The notes: a model not told the origin generated them from the letters alone. A stretch of DNA of 64,000 nt from Batkoa obscura (GCA_030770535.1 JASVEC010000037.1:248001-312000); one strand, 5' to 3'; shown: positions 44,725-59,670, numbered from the stretch's first letter. Translations and numbers: made by a program.

Positions 44725-46137
44725 TTAAAAATTAAATTGAGAGGAAAGTGGAGTTGTTGGAGTCGAATGATTATGGAATAAATTATTTCCAGTAACTATA
44801 GATGTATAAGTAGGATGTAATTGAGATGGAAGCATTTTACTTTGGTTGTTAGTAGTATTAGTTGGAGGATAGAATGGCATTGCACTTATAGATAATTTTG
44901 GGTTGTTATTCAAGGCATCATTTAAACTTGGGTTTGGTTTAACTCCAAATGGGTTCTTTGAAAAGCTTAATCTTACATTTTTACTAGTAATAGACTTTAT
45001 AATATTAGAATCATGTAAAAGTTTGATATCTAATAATTCCCCATTCTTTGATAAGATAGCATTGGTGGCATCTTGAGTAGATTCAAATTCTACAAAGCAT
45101 ATTGGCCCTGGTAAGGTACTTAAGTCTTTGTTAGTGTTCTTTTGAATCATATTTTGAATATGTTGACGATTATTTTCCATTTGTTTGATCGAATCAGGGT
45201 CACGTGTAGATTCATTGTTTCCTCCAGGTATTTTATAGGTTAAACTTAACCTTTGATATCCTTTAACATCACTAAATAAATTGACAATATCTTGTTCTAA
45301 AGTACCAAATAAAAGATTTCCAATAAATAATGTATTACAAGGTGAATTTCTATCACTATTGTGAATTGACTTATTATTTTGTACTCTGGGTAAATAAGTA
45401 TTATTAACATTAGCTGGTTTAAAATTATTGATGCGATTATTCATCAAATCATTATTCATTTCCTTTTGGTCCATATTACTATTAAAGTCATTAAAATAAG
45501 TATTATTCATAGTTAAAGGATCACTATATGAATTGAAGAATGGTAATTTAGGTTCTTGACGTAAATTAAAATCATATGAAGTATTATAAAATGAAGGAAA
45601 GCTAAATTGATTGTTAACTAATGCATCTAGACTAGTTTGTACACGATCATTTCTATTATTCAAACCAGGAGGTGGGGTTTTGAAACTGTTATTTATATTT
45701 AAAACATCTTTGAATTTAGTATCCCCTAATTTTGACTCCTTTTTATCGTCATTGTTTAATTTTGGTTGGGCAGAAATTAAATTGTTAAGAAGCTCCTCAA
45801 TAGTTTTTTCTTGATCTAATATACTTTTAGATTCAGATAATAAACTGTTATTGATGTTACTAGTCTCTTTGATAATATCTTCATTTTCTAACATTTCACC
45901 GTCCTTTTTAAATACAGTAACTTTTAAACTATTTTCTTGATCAAACTTATAACCATCGATCACTTTCTTAATGTCAATGACTTGGCCAATGGTATCTAAC
46001 TCAACAACCCCTGAGCTTTGGCTGTTGTTATAATTAAAACTTAAAGTTGAAATATCTTTATAAAACATAAACATATTTTTAAATTCACGTATTTTTGTAT
46101 CTTTAGGAAATCCAGTGATATTAATATTGTAAACCAT
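44725..46137 (-). CDS. WHI3: Whi3-like RRM RNA-binding protein
   Basis: Intronless, 470 residues. An N-terminal RRM-like region (residues about 1-78: Y-N-I-N-I-T-G-F-P then S-G-V-V-E-L) precedes a long Asn/Ser-rich disordered middle. The C-terminal RRM starts at about 268 with C-N-T-L-F-I-G-N-L (RNP2), and RNP1 appears as G-P-I-C-F-V-E-F near 346. Between them is an unusually long loop of about 65 residues. The RRM ends in V-R-L-S-F-S-K-N-P-F-G-V, the Whi3/Mde7 hallmark. In yeast Whi3 binds G1-cyclin mRNA and condenses through low-complexity sequence; a similar role is inferred. The symbol marks the family. Short repeats (ATTGAGTATAAATA twice) lie just upstream of the ATG. Confidence 0.85.
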   Translation of the reverse strand: MVYNINITGFPKDTKIREFKNMFMFYKDISTLSFNYNNSQSSGVVELDTIGQVIDIKKVIDGYKFDQENSLKVTVFKKDGEMLENEDIIKETSNINNSLLSESKSILDQEKTIEELLNNLISAQPKLNNDDKKESKLGDTKFKDVLNINNSFKTPPPGLNNRNDRVQTSLDALVNNQFSFPSFYNTSYDFNLRQEPKLPFFNSYSDPLTMNNTYFNDFNSNMDQKEMNNDLMNNRINNFKPANVNNTYLPRVQNNKSIHNSDRNSPCNTLFIGNLLFGTLEQDIVNLFSDVKGYQRLSLTYKIPGGNNESTRDPDSIKQMENNRQHIQNMIQKNTNKDLSTLPGPICFVEFESTQDATNAILSKNGELLDIKLLHDSNIIKSITSKNVRLSFSKNPFGVKPNPSLNDALNNNPKLSISAMPFYPPTNTTNNQSKMLPSQLHPTYTSIVTGNNLFHNHSTPTTPLSSQFNF

Positions 46138-48016
46138 TGTTAATAAATAATTGAGTATAAATAATTGAGTATAAATAAATTCTATTGATAGCTAACTTGT
46201 TTCTAATGCTTTTATAAAATCCAAAAATGTCTTCTATAATAATAAATAAATTATGTTTGAGTAATAAAAATAAAAATCAAGTAATATGCGCTTTTGACGT
46301 TTAAAATAAAAAACAAAAAGATAAAAAGATAGAAAGATAAAAAGATAAATTGAAATTAACAGATGTATTCTTTTGATATTTATATATATAGTACTATTTA
46401 TTAATTTATATTTTCTTTTTTTACCTTTGATTCAAGTAAACTCTCCTTTATTCTCTCACGTTACCATTTAATTTCCTTAATTAAAGCATTTAATCTCTAA
46501 CCCTATTGAAACAGCCAATCTATTTTCAACTTTCTCTCCCTAAATTCCAAATGTTCAAAGCTCCTACATTTGATTAGGTTGCACTATTTAGCTTCTTACT
46601 AATATCGGAGTTTTACAAAGTTTCATCAAGGAAATTTTCAAAAAGATTAATTTTTTCTATCAATATAAAACAAAAAATAAAGATTATAATGTAAGTATTA
46701 AAATATGTAATTAAGTATTATAATACGATTTAAAATGTTTTAAACTAAAATAAGCTATGAATTAATATAATCTAATTTCAAAATTCATATCTTTGTATAA
46801 TAGAGTATTTTATAAAACTTAATAAAAGAATAATAAAAATTGGAGGATTTAATTACTTTTGATTTTTATAGTGTTTAAATTGACATTGTACGTTAAAATC
46901 AACAATTGTATTATAATAATGATAATATAATGAATGTCATAATAAAAGATGAAACTTATTTTATTTCAAATTTAAAAATCGCAAGTTATTTTTTGAATTA
47001 TTTGTGCTATAATTTTTTTAAATATTACTTATAATGGTTTAAGTAATAATTTGTGTTAGAAAAGAACATTCAGATAAAAATTATAACATTACTATAATGT
47101 TTTTTTTAAGAAAGCTTCTACAATAATCTTTAAGAAAAATTTCAATGAGAACTAACAATTATTCAATTAAAGTAAATAAGTTATTATATTTTTTTGTTTA
47201 GGATTTTAACTAAGAATACTTGAATTTTATATAAACAAAAAGCAAAAAAAAGATTAAAACATAAAAGAATTCCTATATAATTCAGTATTACTTTTTTAAT
47301 ATAATTTTTTCGTATTTATTGAACACTTTCTAATTCTACACTAGGTTTTCTTGAATGCCTATATTACATTATGATTTTATCGTTATCTTGAGAGATCTAA
47401 ATATAAAGTACAAGATCATAAATGATCTCTATTAATTGCTTAAAAAGATTGCTTTTTATACAAAGAGATTGTAAATTTTTTATATTATGAAACAATGGAT
47501 TCAAGTTTAACCTACTCAAATTTAAAGCTTGATACATTGGTATTAGAATATTCCCCGATAATATAATATTCGTTACATAACCTTATTGTTCTTTTCCTAC
47601 AGGCTCTCCTCTTATCATTCAGTTCATTTTTACTTTTACCCTCTTCCAACAATTAGCCATTTGGGAAATTCACTCTTTCAAATTTTAAGAAAATAATATA
47701 TTCAATAAATTAAACAAATTAAACAAAACAATATCATAATCAAGATTATCAAAAATAGATTAAATCATTCAATAAACAGACAAATTTTGATTTATATATA
47801 CAACTTTTTAAAATATTATTGAACAGATAACAAAACTGGAGATTTTAATCTGAGATTGTTAGTCCCTTTGCTAAATACAACAAATTGAAGTTAAGAATAC
47901 TGGCGTTATTTTTTTATCAAATCAAATCAAGTTCAATATTTGCTTCATATTTAACTATTTTATGCTATTTAGTTGAACTTTATTTTACATCAATAATTTC
48001 AACTTTTAACTACCAA
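46138..48016. other. Divergent spacer between WHI3-like and SAC3-like genes
   Basis: About 1.9 kb, A+T-rich. Short purine repeats (AAAAGATAGAAAGATAAAAAGATA) around 46315-46350. A degenerate stretch at about 47185-47278 vaguely resembles the left arm of the MITE family. No exons recognised. Confidence 0.4.
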
Positions 48017-51000
48017 ATGGAAGATCAAGTTATTAAAAATCCAAGGAAGCAAATATGGCGTACAAATAAACAAGGAAATGTGATAAGAGGAAGAAATAAA
48101 TCAACTGGAGGAAGAGGGGGTTTTAAAAAGGGATTAAAAGAAAATAAACCAGGAAAAAAATCGGTATTTGATAGACTAGGTTTAAAAACTGAAACCAATA
48201 AAGATAATAATATGAATACTAGAATCAATTTTAAAAAAAACATTTTTCAAAAAGAAAAAAATAAAGATCATGGTTTTTTGAAGAAAAACAAGTCAATTCG
48301 AGAGCAAGATGAATTTATTAAAGGAAATGATTCTGATGAATATATGGATGACGTAAGTGAAGATGAGAACTCAGATAATATGGAATCAGACGGTATGGGA
48401 TCAGAAGGTGTTGGAATGGAAGATACTGAGCTTGAAAATGTTGGAATTGATGATATGGGATCTGATGACGTTGAACATGATGTTGATAGTGATGGGATTA
48501 GAGATGCAGAATATGACTCAGAAAATATGATTGAGGAACTTGAAAAAGAAATTTATAATAATGAAGAAAGAAATAATCATAGCTATAAAAAAAATAGTCG
48601 AAATGATATAAAGCCAGTTAAAGAATTTGTTGGTGGGGAGAGTGTACTAAGTAATATTATGCAATCTAGAAGAAAGACAAATGAAGAAAGAAGAAAAGAA
48701 GAAGAAATGAGACAACAGTATATGAAAAAATTAGATGAAGTAAAGTTTTTGGACTATTTTTCTATTGAAAATTAATAATTTTTTAGTTAAAAGAGGAACG
48801 TCAATTTGAAATGAAACGGTATATAAAGGAAGGATTTATGACCGATCCAGAAAAAAAAATGGATATCAAAGATGCTATAAATTTAATACCTGATTGTCAT
48901 ACTATGTGTCCAGAATTTGAAAGGGCAGAAAGAAAATTTGAAAACAATGTGGATAAATTTGAAAAGGTGATAATAGTTTTATTAATAAATCATAAAATTA
49001 AAGTTTTAGAATCCTTATGAAATGGTAAAAAAATATACTCGTTCAGCTGCTGGTACTCATATTATTATGCCTTGTGATGTTCGTACACCAAAAGTTTTAT
49101 TAGTGAGTTTTTTTAAAAAAAAGATATAAATTTCTAATTGACATTCAAATATTAGGAGACGACTCATTATCTTATTGATAAAGTTGTTAATAATGACAAA
49201 CATACGTTCTATGAAACTCATTCTTTTGTGAGAGATAGATTAAGGGCCGTTGCAAAAGATTTTATTCTTCAACATTATAATGGACCAATTGCAGTTGAAG
49301 TTTACGAAATGATATCTAGATTTTATATACTATCAATTCATGAATTAAGTAAAGAGAAAAAATGGGATGAAATACCAGAAGAACGTAAGCAATTAAAAGC
49401 AAGTAATATTCTAAATTAGTTTTATTTAAATTTTATTTACAATTCAATTCGTAGCGTTATCGAATCTCGTAGAAGAATATGAAATGCTAAGAAAAAAGAA
49501 TATACAATGTCCAAATGAACATGAATTTCGAAGTTATATTGATCTCAATAATCTTTTTATGATCAAAAGTGCTTATAATTTCATACAAACAAACAACACA
49601 TTTAAATATGATATGATTAAAAAGGAAACTAGGATAGTTAAAAAAGTAGAAAGATTAATAGCTAAAATAACAGTAAGTTTAAATATATCCAATAAGCAAT
49701 CTTTTAATGATGATATACTTTTATTATTTATGGAATTTTTTGATTTTGTGTTTAATTTAGAAAAAGATTATTTTTTATTTGGTTGTATAATAGAAACTCA
49801 TTTTCAATCTGTTCGGAGATTAATAATGTTAACACTTAAATTAATGAATAATGAAAATAATAATCAAATAAGTTATACAGTACAATCATTAAATGATTTA
49901 TTACATTTCGATGATTTAGAATTCTTTAAAAAGTTTTTAAATTATTGTGGAATTAATAATTTTAATATCAATAATGGACCTCAAGAACAAGTTATTTTAG
50001 ATTTAAATGGATCAAGTTTAATTGATATTAAAAAGGTTGTAGAATCTATTCATATACTTACTCAAGTTATTTTTTCAAAAAAAGTTGATCAAATTAAAAA
50101 AGATAGGGATTATAAGTCTATTATATGTGGTTTATTAGATGATACTAAAGATTTAAGTCAAACTGTTTCAAATAATAATAATAATAATAATAATAATTTG
50201 CAAGGCGAATTATCAGGTTTTAGTTTCATTACAGGTAAAACCATTCCCAACGTTATTGAAAATCAAAATTTAAACTCAAAGAAGAATAGTGTTATTCTGG
50301 TTAAAGAAAAACAAAAAATTGGAATGACATTAGAACAAGAGAGTATAATAAGAACAAAACATGAAGAGATATTACAATTGAAAAATAAAATTCAAGGACT
50401 AATTGATGCTAAAAATAATTTAAAAGAATATGAGACCCAACTACCTAATCAAGCAGAAAGATATCAAGAATATTTAAACCTACAACAAGTAAGAATACAA
50501 GAAGAAGCTTTAATAGAAAAAGAAATAAGGAGAGATAATATATTACAACAAAAATTAGACCAATTAAATTTAGAAAATCGAGAAATAACAATAATCTTTA
50601 AAGAAGCGGAACAAATAAAAGCAGAACTATTAGAAGAAAATAAAGCTGGTGAAATTCGTAGAAAAGAAATGAAAGATAAGTTAGACAAAGAAATTGAAAA
50701 AACAAAAAGAAAAGAAATTGAAAGAAAGGAAAAGGAAAAAGAAATTAAAGAAAAAAGGAAAGTTGATAATTTAGCTAAAAAACTAACTGAAGAAATGATT
50801 AATGAATATACAGAAAATCTTATAAAAGAACAATTCAAAATAAAAATAAAAGAGGAAACTACAGTGGATGTATTGTACACTAATTTAGTTGAAAATTATA
50901 TGCAAGAATTGGTATACGAAGAAATGAGTCAACAATATAGAAGTCAATATTTGATTCAAAAATATTTTAAGGAATTCAAAGTAAAAGCTAAGATTTCATC

Positions 51001-52905
51001 TAATAAAAGAAAAGAAAGAGAAAGATTAAGTGAATTAACACTTAAAATGAATCCGTTAAAAATGAAATTTCAAATAGATGAATTACAAAGTGATGTTCAA
51101 GTGAATTGGAATGATTATATTGAATTTAAAGAAGGAATGACAACAGATGATATGTTATGTGAAGTTATTGATAAATCAAGAGAAGTTTATTTGTCTAAAA
51201 TTAAACCAATACTTAATAATCCAGTAATAAGAGAATTGTTACAATGTATAATTCTACCAGAAATGTTAAAAGTGTATAATGATCAACTTAGTTGGAGTAT
51301 TTATTTTATATTGCCCGATATTGAGCATTATTCATCAGAATATTTAAAAACTAAATTAAATTTAAAACCTCAAATTATCAATGAAGAGCTTTATTATAAT
51401 AATTTTAAACAAAATAATATTAATAATATTAATAAATCAGAATTAGATATTCATTTGATGGATGATTTTAATAAAGTTATTTTATTTCCAAAGGTAGATT
51501 TTATTATTATTATTATTATTATATGATTTTAATTTCAATTATATTTAGGTTGAATCTGTTAATTTTAGAACTTTGGTATTTCAATTAGATATATTAGAAT
51601 TGGATCAAAATAAAAAGTATTTTATTTTTTATTAATTATATTAAATATTAATATATTGTTTTACAGTGATTATTTTTTTCAACAAGTTAAGAAATTGGAA
51701 GAGATAATTTTAATAGCAAAAACAAAAGAAATTGTATTTAACAATTTAGGTATAATTTATTGGCCAAATTCAACAGAAGACTTAATTGATCAAAAGGTAA
51801 TTTATTTTGAAAAAGAATTAATAATTCTATTTTATTGAGATTTTATTTAGTCCATTTATAATGAAGTTGTATTATCAAGTGAATTAATTAATAATACATT
51901 TAATAAAATAACTATTAAAAATATGGATCCAGGAGATATTGATGAACAATTACAAGATTTTTTATTTCATATTGCTAAACAATCAAATATTGATCATCCG
52001 GAGAAATTGAGAATTTATACGGGTAATTATAAATTATAAATTTAAGTTCATATTATTAATGTTATTATTTTATTATTATTATTATTTAGATACATTAAGT
52101 AATTTCCAACAAAAAACTAATGATTTAATTACATTAATGACATCTTCAACATACTTAGCAAATTATGGTAATTTAGTTTAATTTAATTTATTATTTATAA
52201 TAATTAATAACTTTATATTAGAACATTTCTTTAAATTCCTTGATATTGGATTTGAAATTTTTAATCTTATAATTAATTATTTAGAAGCCAATGATTTAGG
52301 TCAATTTAAAAAGCAAGGTGATAATTATTATATGGCTGAATTTATAAAGTAATTGAATTATTTTAATTAAACTAATAATAATAATGATGTTTTAGTCAAA
52401 ATGAAGAATTTAAAAATAAATTAGAAATTTTGATGGAAAATACAGTAAATTCAGATGAAGTTGTTAATAATGGTATAAGATTTACAAAGTATTATTATAT
52501 ATATTAATATTTTGTTTATACTAGATTTAAAAAATAATTTAAAGGACGTACTTAATGAAATAGCCATTTATTTATTTAATTCATTACAAGTTTATCAAAC
52601 AAATGTACCCATTAATTTTCAATTTATAAATCCAATATTCGAACAATTTGTTTTAAAAAAACAACAACAGATAAAAGATATTAATAATAATATGCTGGAA
52701 AATAAAAGGTATATTTTATATTCTTGTTTTTATAATAATAATAATATAATAATAATATATTAATAGAGAACATGAAGCTATTGAAAGAGAAATTAAAAAG
52801 CCAAAATTAGATGTGATGAAAAAAATTAATCATAGTAAAAAAGTAATTAAAGAATTTAAAGAATTTTTAAATCAAATTGGTAATAAACAAAGTACCACCC
52901 TTTAA
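48017..52905 (+). CDS. SAC3: SAC3/GANP-family mRNA export scaffold
   Basis: Thirteen exons sum to 1412 residues: 48017-48739, 48787-48966, 49010-49102, 49156-49384, 49455-51493, 51549-51616, 51667-51796, 51851-52022, 52090-52167, 52222-52348, 52396-52472, 52525-52708, 52767-52905. A basic Gly/Arg N-terminus and an acidic D/E/M/G-rich stretch precede the SAC3/GANP domain (about residues 240-600) with D-C-H-T-M-C-P, K-K-Y-T-R-S-A-A-G, V-R-T-P-K-V-L-L, F-V-R-D-R-L-R-A-V-A-K-D-F and E-M-L-R-K. A long charged coiled coil follows (about residues 690-850), then a C-terminal region. Sac3 scaffolds TREX-2 at the nuclear pore, with Thp1, Sem1, Sus1 and Cdc31, coupling transcription to mRNA export. Start set at the ATG at 48017; the frame is open upstream but without an ATG. 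Confidence 0.88.
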
Positions 52906-53153
52906 TTTTTATTTAATTGTTATTGTAAAGACTAATAAATTGAATTTTATGAACTAATTATTTAATTTTGATTATTATTATTTTCTCCTTTTGAGTTAGA
53001 TGAAATTTCAATTCCAGCATAGCAGTTACTTTAATTTAAAGTTTTTGATTGGAAACCTAAAAAGAAAAATTCTATTGATGACATCAATTTAAAAAAAAAT
53101 CTAAATTCATCCCTCATTTTCAATAAAAAAAATCAAAACAATTCTTAATAGTA

Positions 53154-54369
<1,216 letters not shown>

Positions 54370-54747
54370 GTATTTGTAAAATTCTACTTTGAATGATTAA
54401 GTTAATAAAGTGGATAGTTGTTATTTTATTATTAAAATTATCTCAATTTTATTGTACTCATGTTGGATAATTAGAAGGAATAATTAGTATAATAAAAATA
54501 TAAAAAGTAGATAAAGATGAAATTGGAATAATATAATTTATTTAAAAACCTCATAAGTTAGTGATTTAAGCAGTTTTTAATAGAGAATAATGTTTAGTTT
54601 TAGTTTTGATTTTTTGTTCACTTTGATAGGCTTAAAAGTTAAAAAGGACATTAATTAAATACTTTTAAAAAAAACTTCTAGAATTTTAAAATCACTTCAT
54701 AAAACTCTAGCAATCAAAAATCAAAAATAACTTCTATTTAAATTTCA
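54370..54747. other. Short spacer
   Basis: About 380 bp between tandem genes; A+T-rich, nothing recognised. Confidence 0.5.
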
Positions 54748-56536
54748 ATGAATCAAAATATACAAGTTTATTGTTATAACTTAACTGAAGAGAATAAAGC
54801 ACAACAAACACAACCATTTACATTTAGTTATATTAAAAATAAAGGAAATGATAATAAAAATCAAAAGGAAAATAAAGATGAGCTAAAAGAAAAAATAAAT
54901 AAACTATTAAGACCAAAGTTGATAGCTAATAATTTAAATTCTCGTTTATTGCCTTCGTTTCTTGATCAGGAGAAATATAATAATAGTATTAAGTTAGAGT
55001 TATTGCAAAAGGAGAAACTGATAGTAGAGGTTCCAGATTTAGTACAATTTATAAGTTCTTTTATTGGTGAAGAGACAATGAGTGAAATGGAAAAAGAGTT
55101 TTTATTAAAAGAAATAACAGAAAGAATTAAAGAAAATAGGTTTTATTTAAAATTGATTTTGAATGGTAAATGATTATCACAATTATTTATAATTATTTAT
55201 TTTTCTATTTATTTTAGAGTTCCTTGACGACATTAAAAATCCAATCTCACATTTATTTGAATTAAAAGAAAATAGAAAGTTAAATGAAATAATTGAAGTC
55301 CAATTGAATTCAAGGATGGTTGCTTTTAACCTCAAACAAATAGAAAATGAAGATTATTTACCTCAGTTTCTTAAACAAGCACCAATGAATGAATTTTCAG
55401 TAATAATTGTTTAATTTGTATAATATTATTTATTAATTTGATTAAAGGAAAATGAAACAAAATTTCAATTAATAACAAATGAAGACATAGAATTGATAAA
55501 AACAGTGTATATAGAACCCATCTTTAAAGGAAATGAAATTAATGAATTATTACCATCAATAGAATTAATAAGTAAATTATTAAATAATAGAATTATATAT
55601 AAAAATAAGAAAGAATTAATAATTAATAATTTACCACTAATTAACGGAAATGAAATTCAGTGTGAGTTAAAAATCAAACAAGAATTTAGTATAGCAAAAA
55701 TAGATTATAATTATACAAAAGTATATTATGAAATTAGTAATAATAATAATAATCTATTATTTTATGAAAAAGTGAAATTATTAGAAAGTTTACCAAATGA
55801 TAATAATTTTGTATTTAATTGGTTTGATAATGAAGGAAAAAAGTAAGTTTTATTAATATAAAATATTAAATTAAATAAACTATTTTTATTTTTATTTAGA
55901 ATGGAAGATTTGATTAAATTATATAATAATAATGATAGTAACAATGATAAAGATACAATAACAATATTATTAAATGGTGAAGCAGGAATAGGTAAATCGT
56001 TATTTATAGCCCAATTAAGTAAATTATATAATATTCAATGTTATAATACTAACGCATTAAAATTAAATATTTCAAATTCAACAAAACAAAAATTTCATAA
56101 ATTAATACAAAGCATAATAGAAGATGTAAATTTTAATACATATAATAATAAAGTAATAATATTAACGATAGACAATTGTCATGAATTATTTTTCAAAAAA
56201 GAAAATGAATGGGTATTAATAGAATATTTACAAAGTTTAAAATTATGGAAAAAACTAATTTATAAAAAATATAAAATTAAATTAATAATAATTTATTTAA
56301 CAAATCAATTAAATCAATTAAATCAAAATTTATTAGAATTAATTCAATATCAAGTTAATTTTAATAACCCAAAACCGATTAATAGACAATTTATTTTATT
56401 TCATTATTTAAATAAATTCAATAGTAATAATAACAATATTATTAATTTTGATCAATTACAATCAATTGCTGATGCTTGTTCAGGTTATTTATTAGTTGAT
56501 TTAAAATTATTAAGCAAAATAATATTAAATTATTTA

Positions 56537-56569
<33 letters not shown>

Positions 56570-57593
56570 TTATATAATATATTTTTAAAATGTCGATCAA
56601 AAATTAAATTATCAATGATAAATAGAGATAATTTAAATATACAAAAAATTTATTTTAAAGACATTGGAGGTATAAATAATATTAAACAACAATTAATTCC
56701 ATTAACTAAATATAATCGAAATCAATATGAATTATATGAAAAATATAATATCATACCAACAATAGGAATATTATTATATGGACCACCAGGTACAGGAAAA
56801 ACATTGATTGGTAAAGCAATAGCAACAGAATCGAATTATAATTTTATAAATATTAAAGTATCTCAATTAATACAAGGTGAAATTGGAGAAAGTGAAAAAC
56901 AAATTAAATATTATTTTAATTTAGCTAAAATTAATTCACCTTGTATTTTATTTTTAGATGAATTAGATGGTTTTTTCAATAATAATAATAATCAACAAAA
57001 TATTCATTATAATCGATTTATTACTGCTTTTATTAATCAATTAGATGAATTAAAACAATTTATTTTATTAAATTATAAACCAGTATTATTAATATGTACA
57101 ACTAATTATCCTAATTTGATTGAATCTAGTTTATTAACTGAAGGTAAATTTAGTACAATTTATTTTTGTTAATTTATTAATTATACATAATATAATAGGT
57201 AGAATTGATCAACATATTTATATATCACCACCCAATGAAATTGAACGCTATGAAATAATATATAATTTATTAATTAAAATAGAAAACATCAAATATAATC
57301 TAACTATACCAGATATTCATTCATTAAGCCAAAAAATAGCAATGATTACAAATTATTATACAGGAGCTGATTTAGCTTTAATTTCATCAAGAATTCATCA
57401 GATTAAAATGAATTTAAAAAATAAGACAGTTGATAATAGTAATCAAAATGACTTAGATCTAAAAGTAGATTATATTTTAGCTTTGTTTCCAGAGTCCAAA
57501 GTGAAAGTTGATTTATTATTGAATATTATACCTATTTATCCATCTATTCTAGAAGAACAATTGGAAGTTTATGAGAAATTTAAAAATAAATGA
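54748..57593 (+). CDS. Divergent AFG2/SPATA5-like double AAA+ ATPase
   Basis: Five exons (54748-55165, 55218-55399, 55448-55842, 55900-57143, 57199-57593), 877 residues. The N-terminal 380 residues match nothing I recognise. Module 1 has Walker A G-E-A-G-I-G-K-S, but its Walker B-like strand reads I-L-T-I-D-N-C-H-E, a weak version. Module 2 is canonical: D-I-G-G-I; Walker A G-P-P-G-T-G-K-T; G-E-I-G-E-S-E-K; Walker B I-L-F-L-D-E-L-D-G; sensor 1 T-T-N; and E-G-R-I-D with an Arg-finger candidate. The end (S-I-L-E-E-Q-L-E-V-Y-E-K-F) resembles AFG2/CDC48-type C-termini. AFG2 relatives recycle pre-60S ribosome factors. PEX1 or PEX6 are alternatives. Poly-Asn runs from AAT repeats interrupt linkers. 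AAA+ identity is secure, orthology is not. Confidence 0.75.
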
Positions 57594-58557
57594 ATAATAA
57601 TAATTAAATCAATTCTATCAATTACTATAATAGTAAATTAATATAATTTATTTAATTTTGAATATATTTATTTCAAATTTAATATCAAGTAAGGTATTTT
57701 TTTGATTCTAATTTTATTTAAAAAAAACAATAAGTTCTTTTTTTAATATATTAATAATATTGATTAATGTGGAATTGTTATATTTGAACTAGATTGTTTT
57801 TCTACTTATTTCATTTAAATAATTAAAAGATTCAATAATAATATAAACTAGGATAGTTGCTTTTTTCTAAGCTTAAAAATGAACATAGAAATGAAAAGAG
57901 ATCATTATGAAGATATTTAAAATGAAATTGAAGCTAATTAAACTATTATAGCTCTATTATGACTTAATTTTCAATAACTTTTAGACACAATTATTCATTC
58001 ATTTAGACCTTTTTTCGGTTGAATTTATTTCACTTTGTTTTTAATTTAATTTAGTTTTAAAATAAAAAAACTAATTCAACTAATTCATAGATAAAGAGAT
58101 AAAGAGATAAAGAGATTTAAAAAAAAAGATAAAAGGAAAAAAGAAATCTAAATAGTTAATATAAATAATAAATAAATAAAATATTTCAAAAAATACAATA
58201 GAATTTATTCTATTAAATCATTTTCAATTAATTAATTCATAAATGTTATTTGAATATGTTATTTAAATATGTTATTAAAAGGCTTATTTTATCTATTAAA
58301 CTACCTTTTAAACTATAATCACTTAAATCATTTTATAAAATAAAAGAAGTCTTGTTTTAAATATAGCCAATCAATTTCTTTCCATTAGAATCATTTGATA
58401 TTAACTTGTTAGTAGAATTACTAAAATTAGAAATCTTCATTTGATTTATTTTCGAAGATAAAATTTTAAACCTTAAAAATTTTTTAATAAAAATTCAATT
58501 AAGATTATTCTTAACAATCTAGTTTGAATATTAACTTTTTAAATAAATAAATACAAA
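57594..58557. other. Spacer upstream of HPRT
   Basis: About 960 bp, A+T-rich. Contains an (ATAAAGAG)n run at about 58091-58116 and an ATTTAAATATGTTAT repeat near 58245-58275. No exons recognised. Confidence 0.45.
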
Positions 58558-59539
58558 ATGGATTCAAGTAAATGGATTGATGTAACTAAAGAAAGTTTTC
58601 AATATTCTTTGGATCATTTTGTTATCCCAAGTCATTATGAAAAAGATGTCACTTCCATTATGATCCCTCATGGTATTATTATGGTAAGCTATTATTAAAT
58701 TTCTATTTAATTTAAATTAATTTAATTCAAACAAATAAATCAATCTTTAACTTCATTATTTAGGATCGTATTGAAAAATTAGCTAAATTAATAGTTAATG
58801 ATAGTAAGGGACCATTAGGTAAATTCAATTAATTCAATTTTCTTTTTTTAATTAAATTTTCTTTTTCTTTTTATGTTTAGTTGTTTGTTGTGTATTAAAA
58901 GGAGGGCATCAATTCTTTGCTGATTTAGTCAATGAAATTAAAAAATGTAATACTGTATTAGGACAATCCGTTCCTTTATCTTTAGAATTTATTAAAGTAA
59001 GATCCTATCATAATACTGAAAGTACAGGGGATGTTAAAATTTCTTTAACTGATAAAGAATGCATGGAATGGAAAGGGAAAGTAAGTGTATCAATTTAAAA
59101 TATATTATTATTTTATTATTTTATATTAATATTGATTATTTTTTTTCTATAGAATTTATTAATTGTTGAAGATATTATTGATACTGGTAATACCATGGTG
59201 AAATTATTAGCTAAGCTCAAAGACTATGCACCAGCATCCGTAAGAGTAGCTTCCCTTTTATTAAAAAAGACCCCATTATCTATTGGTTATATTCCCGATT
59301 ATGTAGGTTTTGCTATCCCAGATGAATTTGTTGTTGGGTAAGTTGATAATGTTATATAATTTGATGATTTTTATTAATCTCTTTTTTTAGCTATGCTTTA
59401 GATTATAATGAGTATTTTAGAGATTTAGATCATATTTGTGTTATTAGTGTATGTGTTTTATAGAATTAGTTTCATTTATATTTACATTTAACTAATCTGT
59501 TATTTTTAGGATCATGGCAAACAAGCTTATGCCCAATAA
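58558..59539 (+). CDS. HPRT1: Hypoxanthine-guanine phosphoribosyltransferase
   Basis: Six exons (58558-58683, 58764-58818, 58881-59080, 59153-59337, 59391-59448, 59510-59539) give 217 residues, almost exactly the 218 of the human enzyme. It salvages hypoxanthine and guanine to IMP and GMP using PRPP, in the cytosol. Visible motifs: V-L-K-G-G-H-Q-F-F near the PRPP pyrophosphate site; the flexible-loop segment [12 protein letters not shown]; the PRPP signature [13 protein letters not shown]; the purine-binding strand [13 protein letters not shown]; and the C-terminal R-D-L-D-H-I-C-V-I. The protein follows the animal-type layout rather than that of yeast Hpt1. The gene converges with the glycogenin gene, with a MITE in between. 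Confidence 0.95.
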
Positions 59540-59670
59540 ACCCAAATAACCTTATTTCCCTAAATTTATTTTATAATAATATAAATAGAAGTAAATAAAA
59601 TCAAATTAAAATTAAAATATTATTTTTAAATATACATTATATCATATAGTTTTTTTTTATTAATTTAAAA

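Noticed and set aside
47185-47278. Possible thirteenth MITE
   Set aside because: Only the left arm (TTTTTTGTTTAGGATTTTAACTAAG) resembles the family; the core and right end are absent.
47885-48016. N-terminal extension of the SAC3-like protein from 47885
   Set aside because: It would need a TTG start and encodes only hydrophobic A+T-rich sequence; the ATG at 48017 begins the basic leader.
50464-50880. Reverse-strand hydrophobic frame within SAC3
   Set aside because: Mirror of the Lys/Glu-rich coiled-coil coding region, a usual artefact.
54748-57593. Firm call of PEX1 for the double AAA protein
   Set aside because: Proximity to a peroxisome-type enzyme is suggestive, but the C-terminus looks AFG2-like and the N-terminus does not show a recognisable PEX1 domain.
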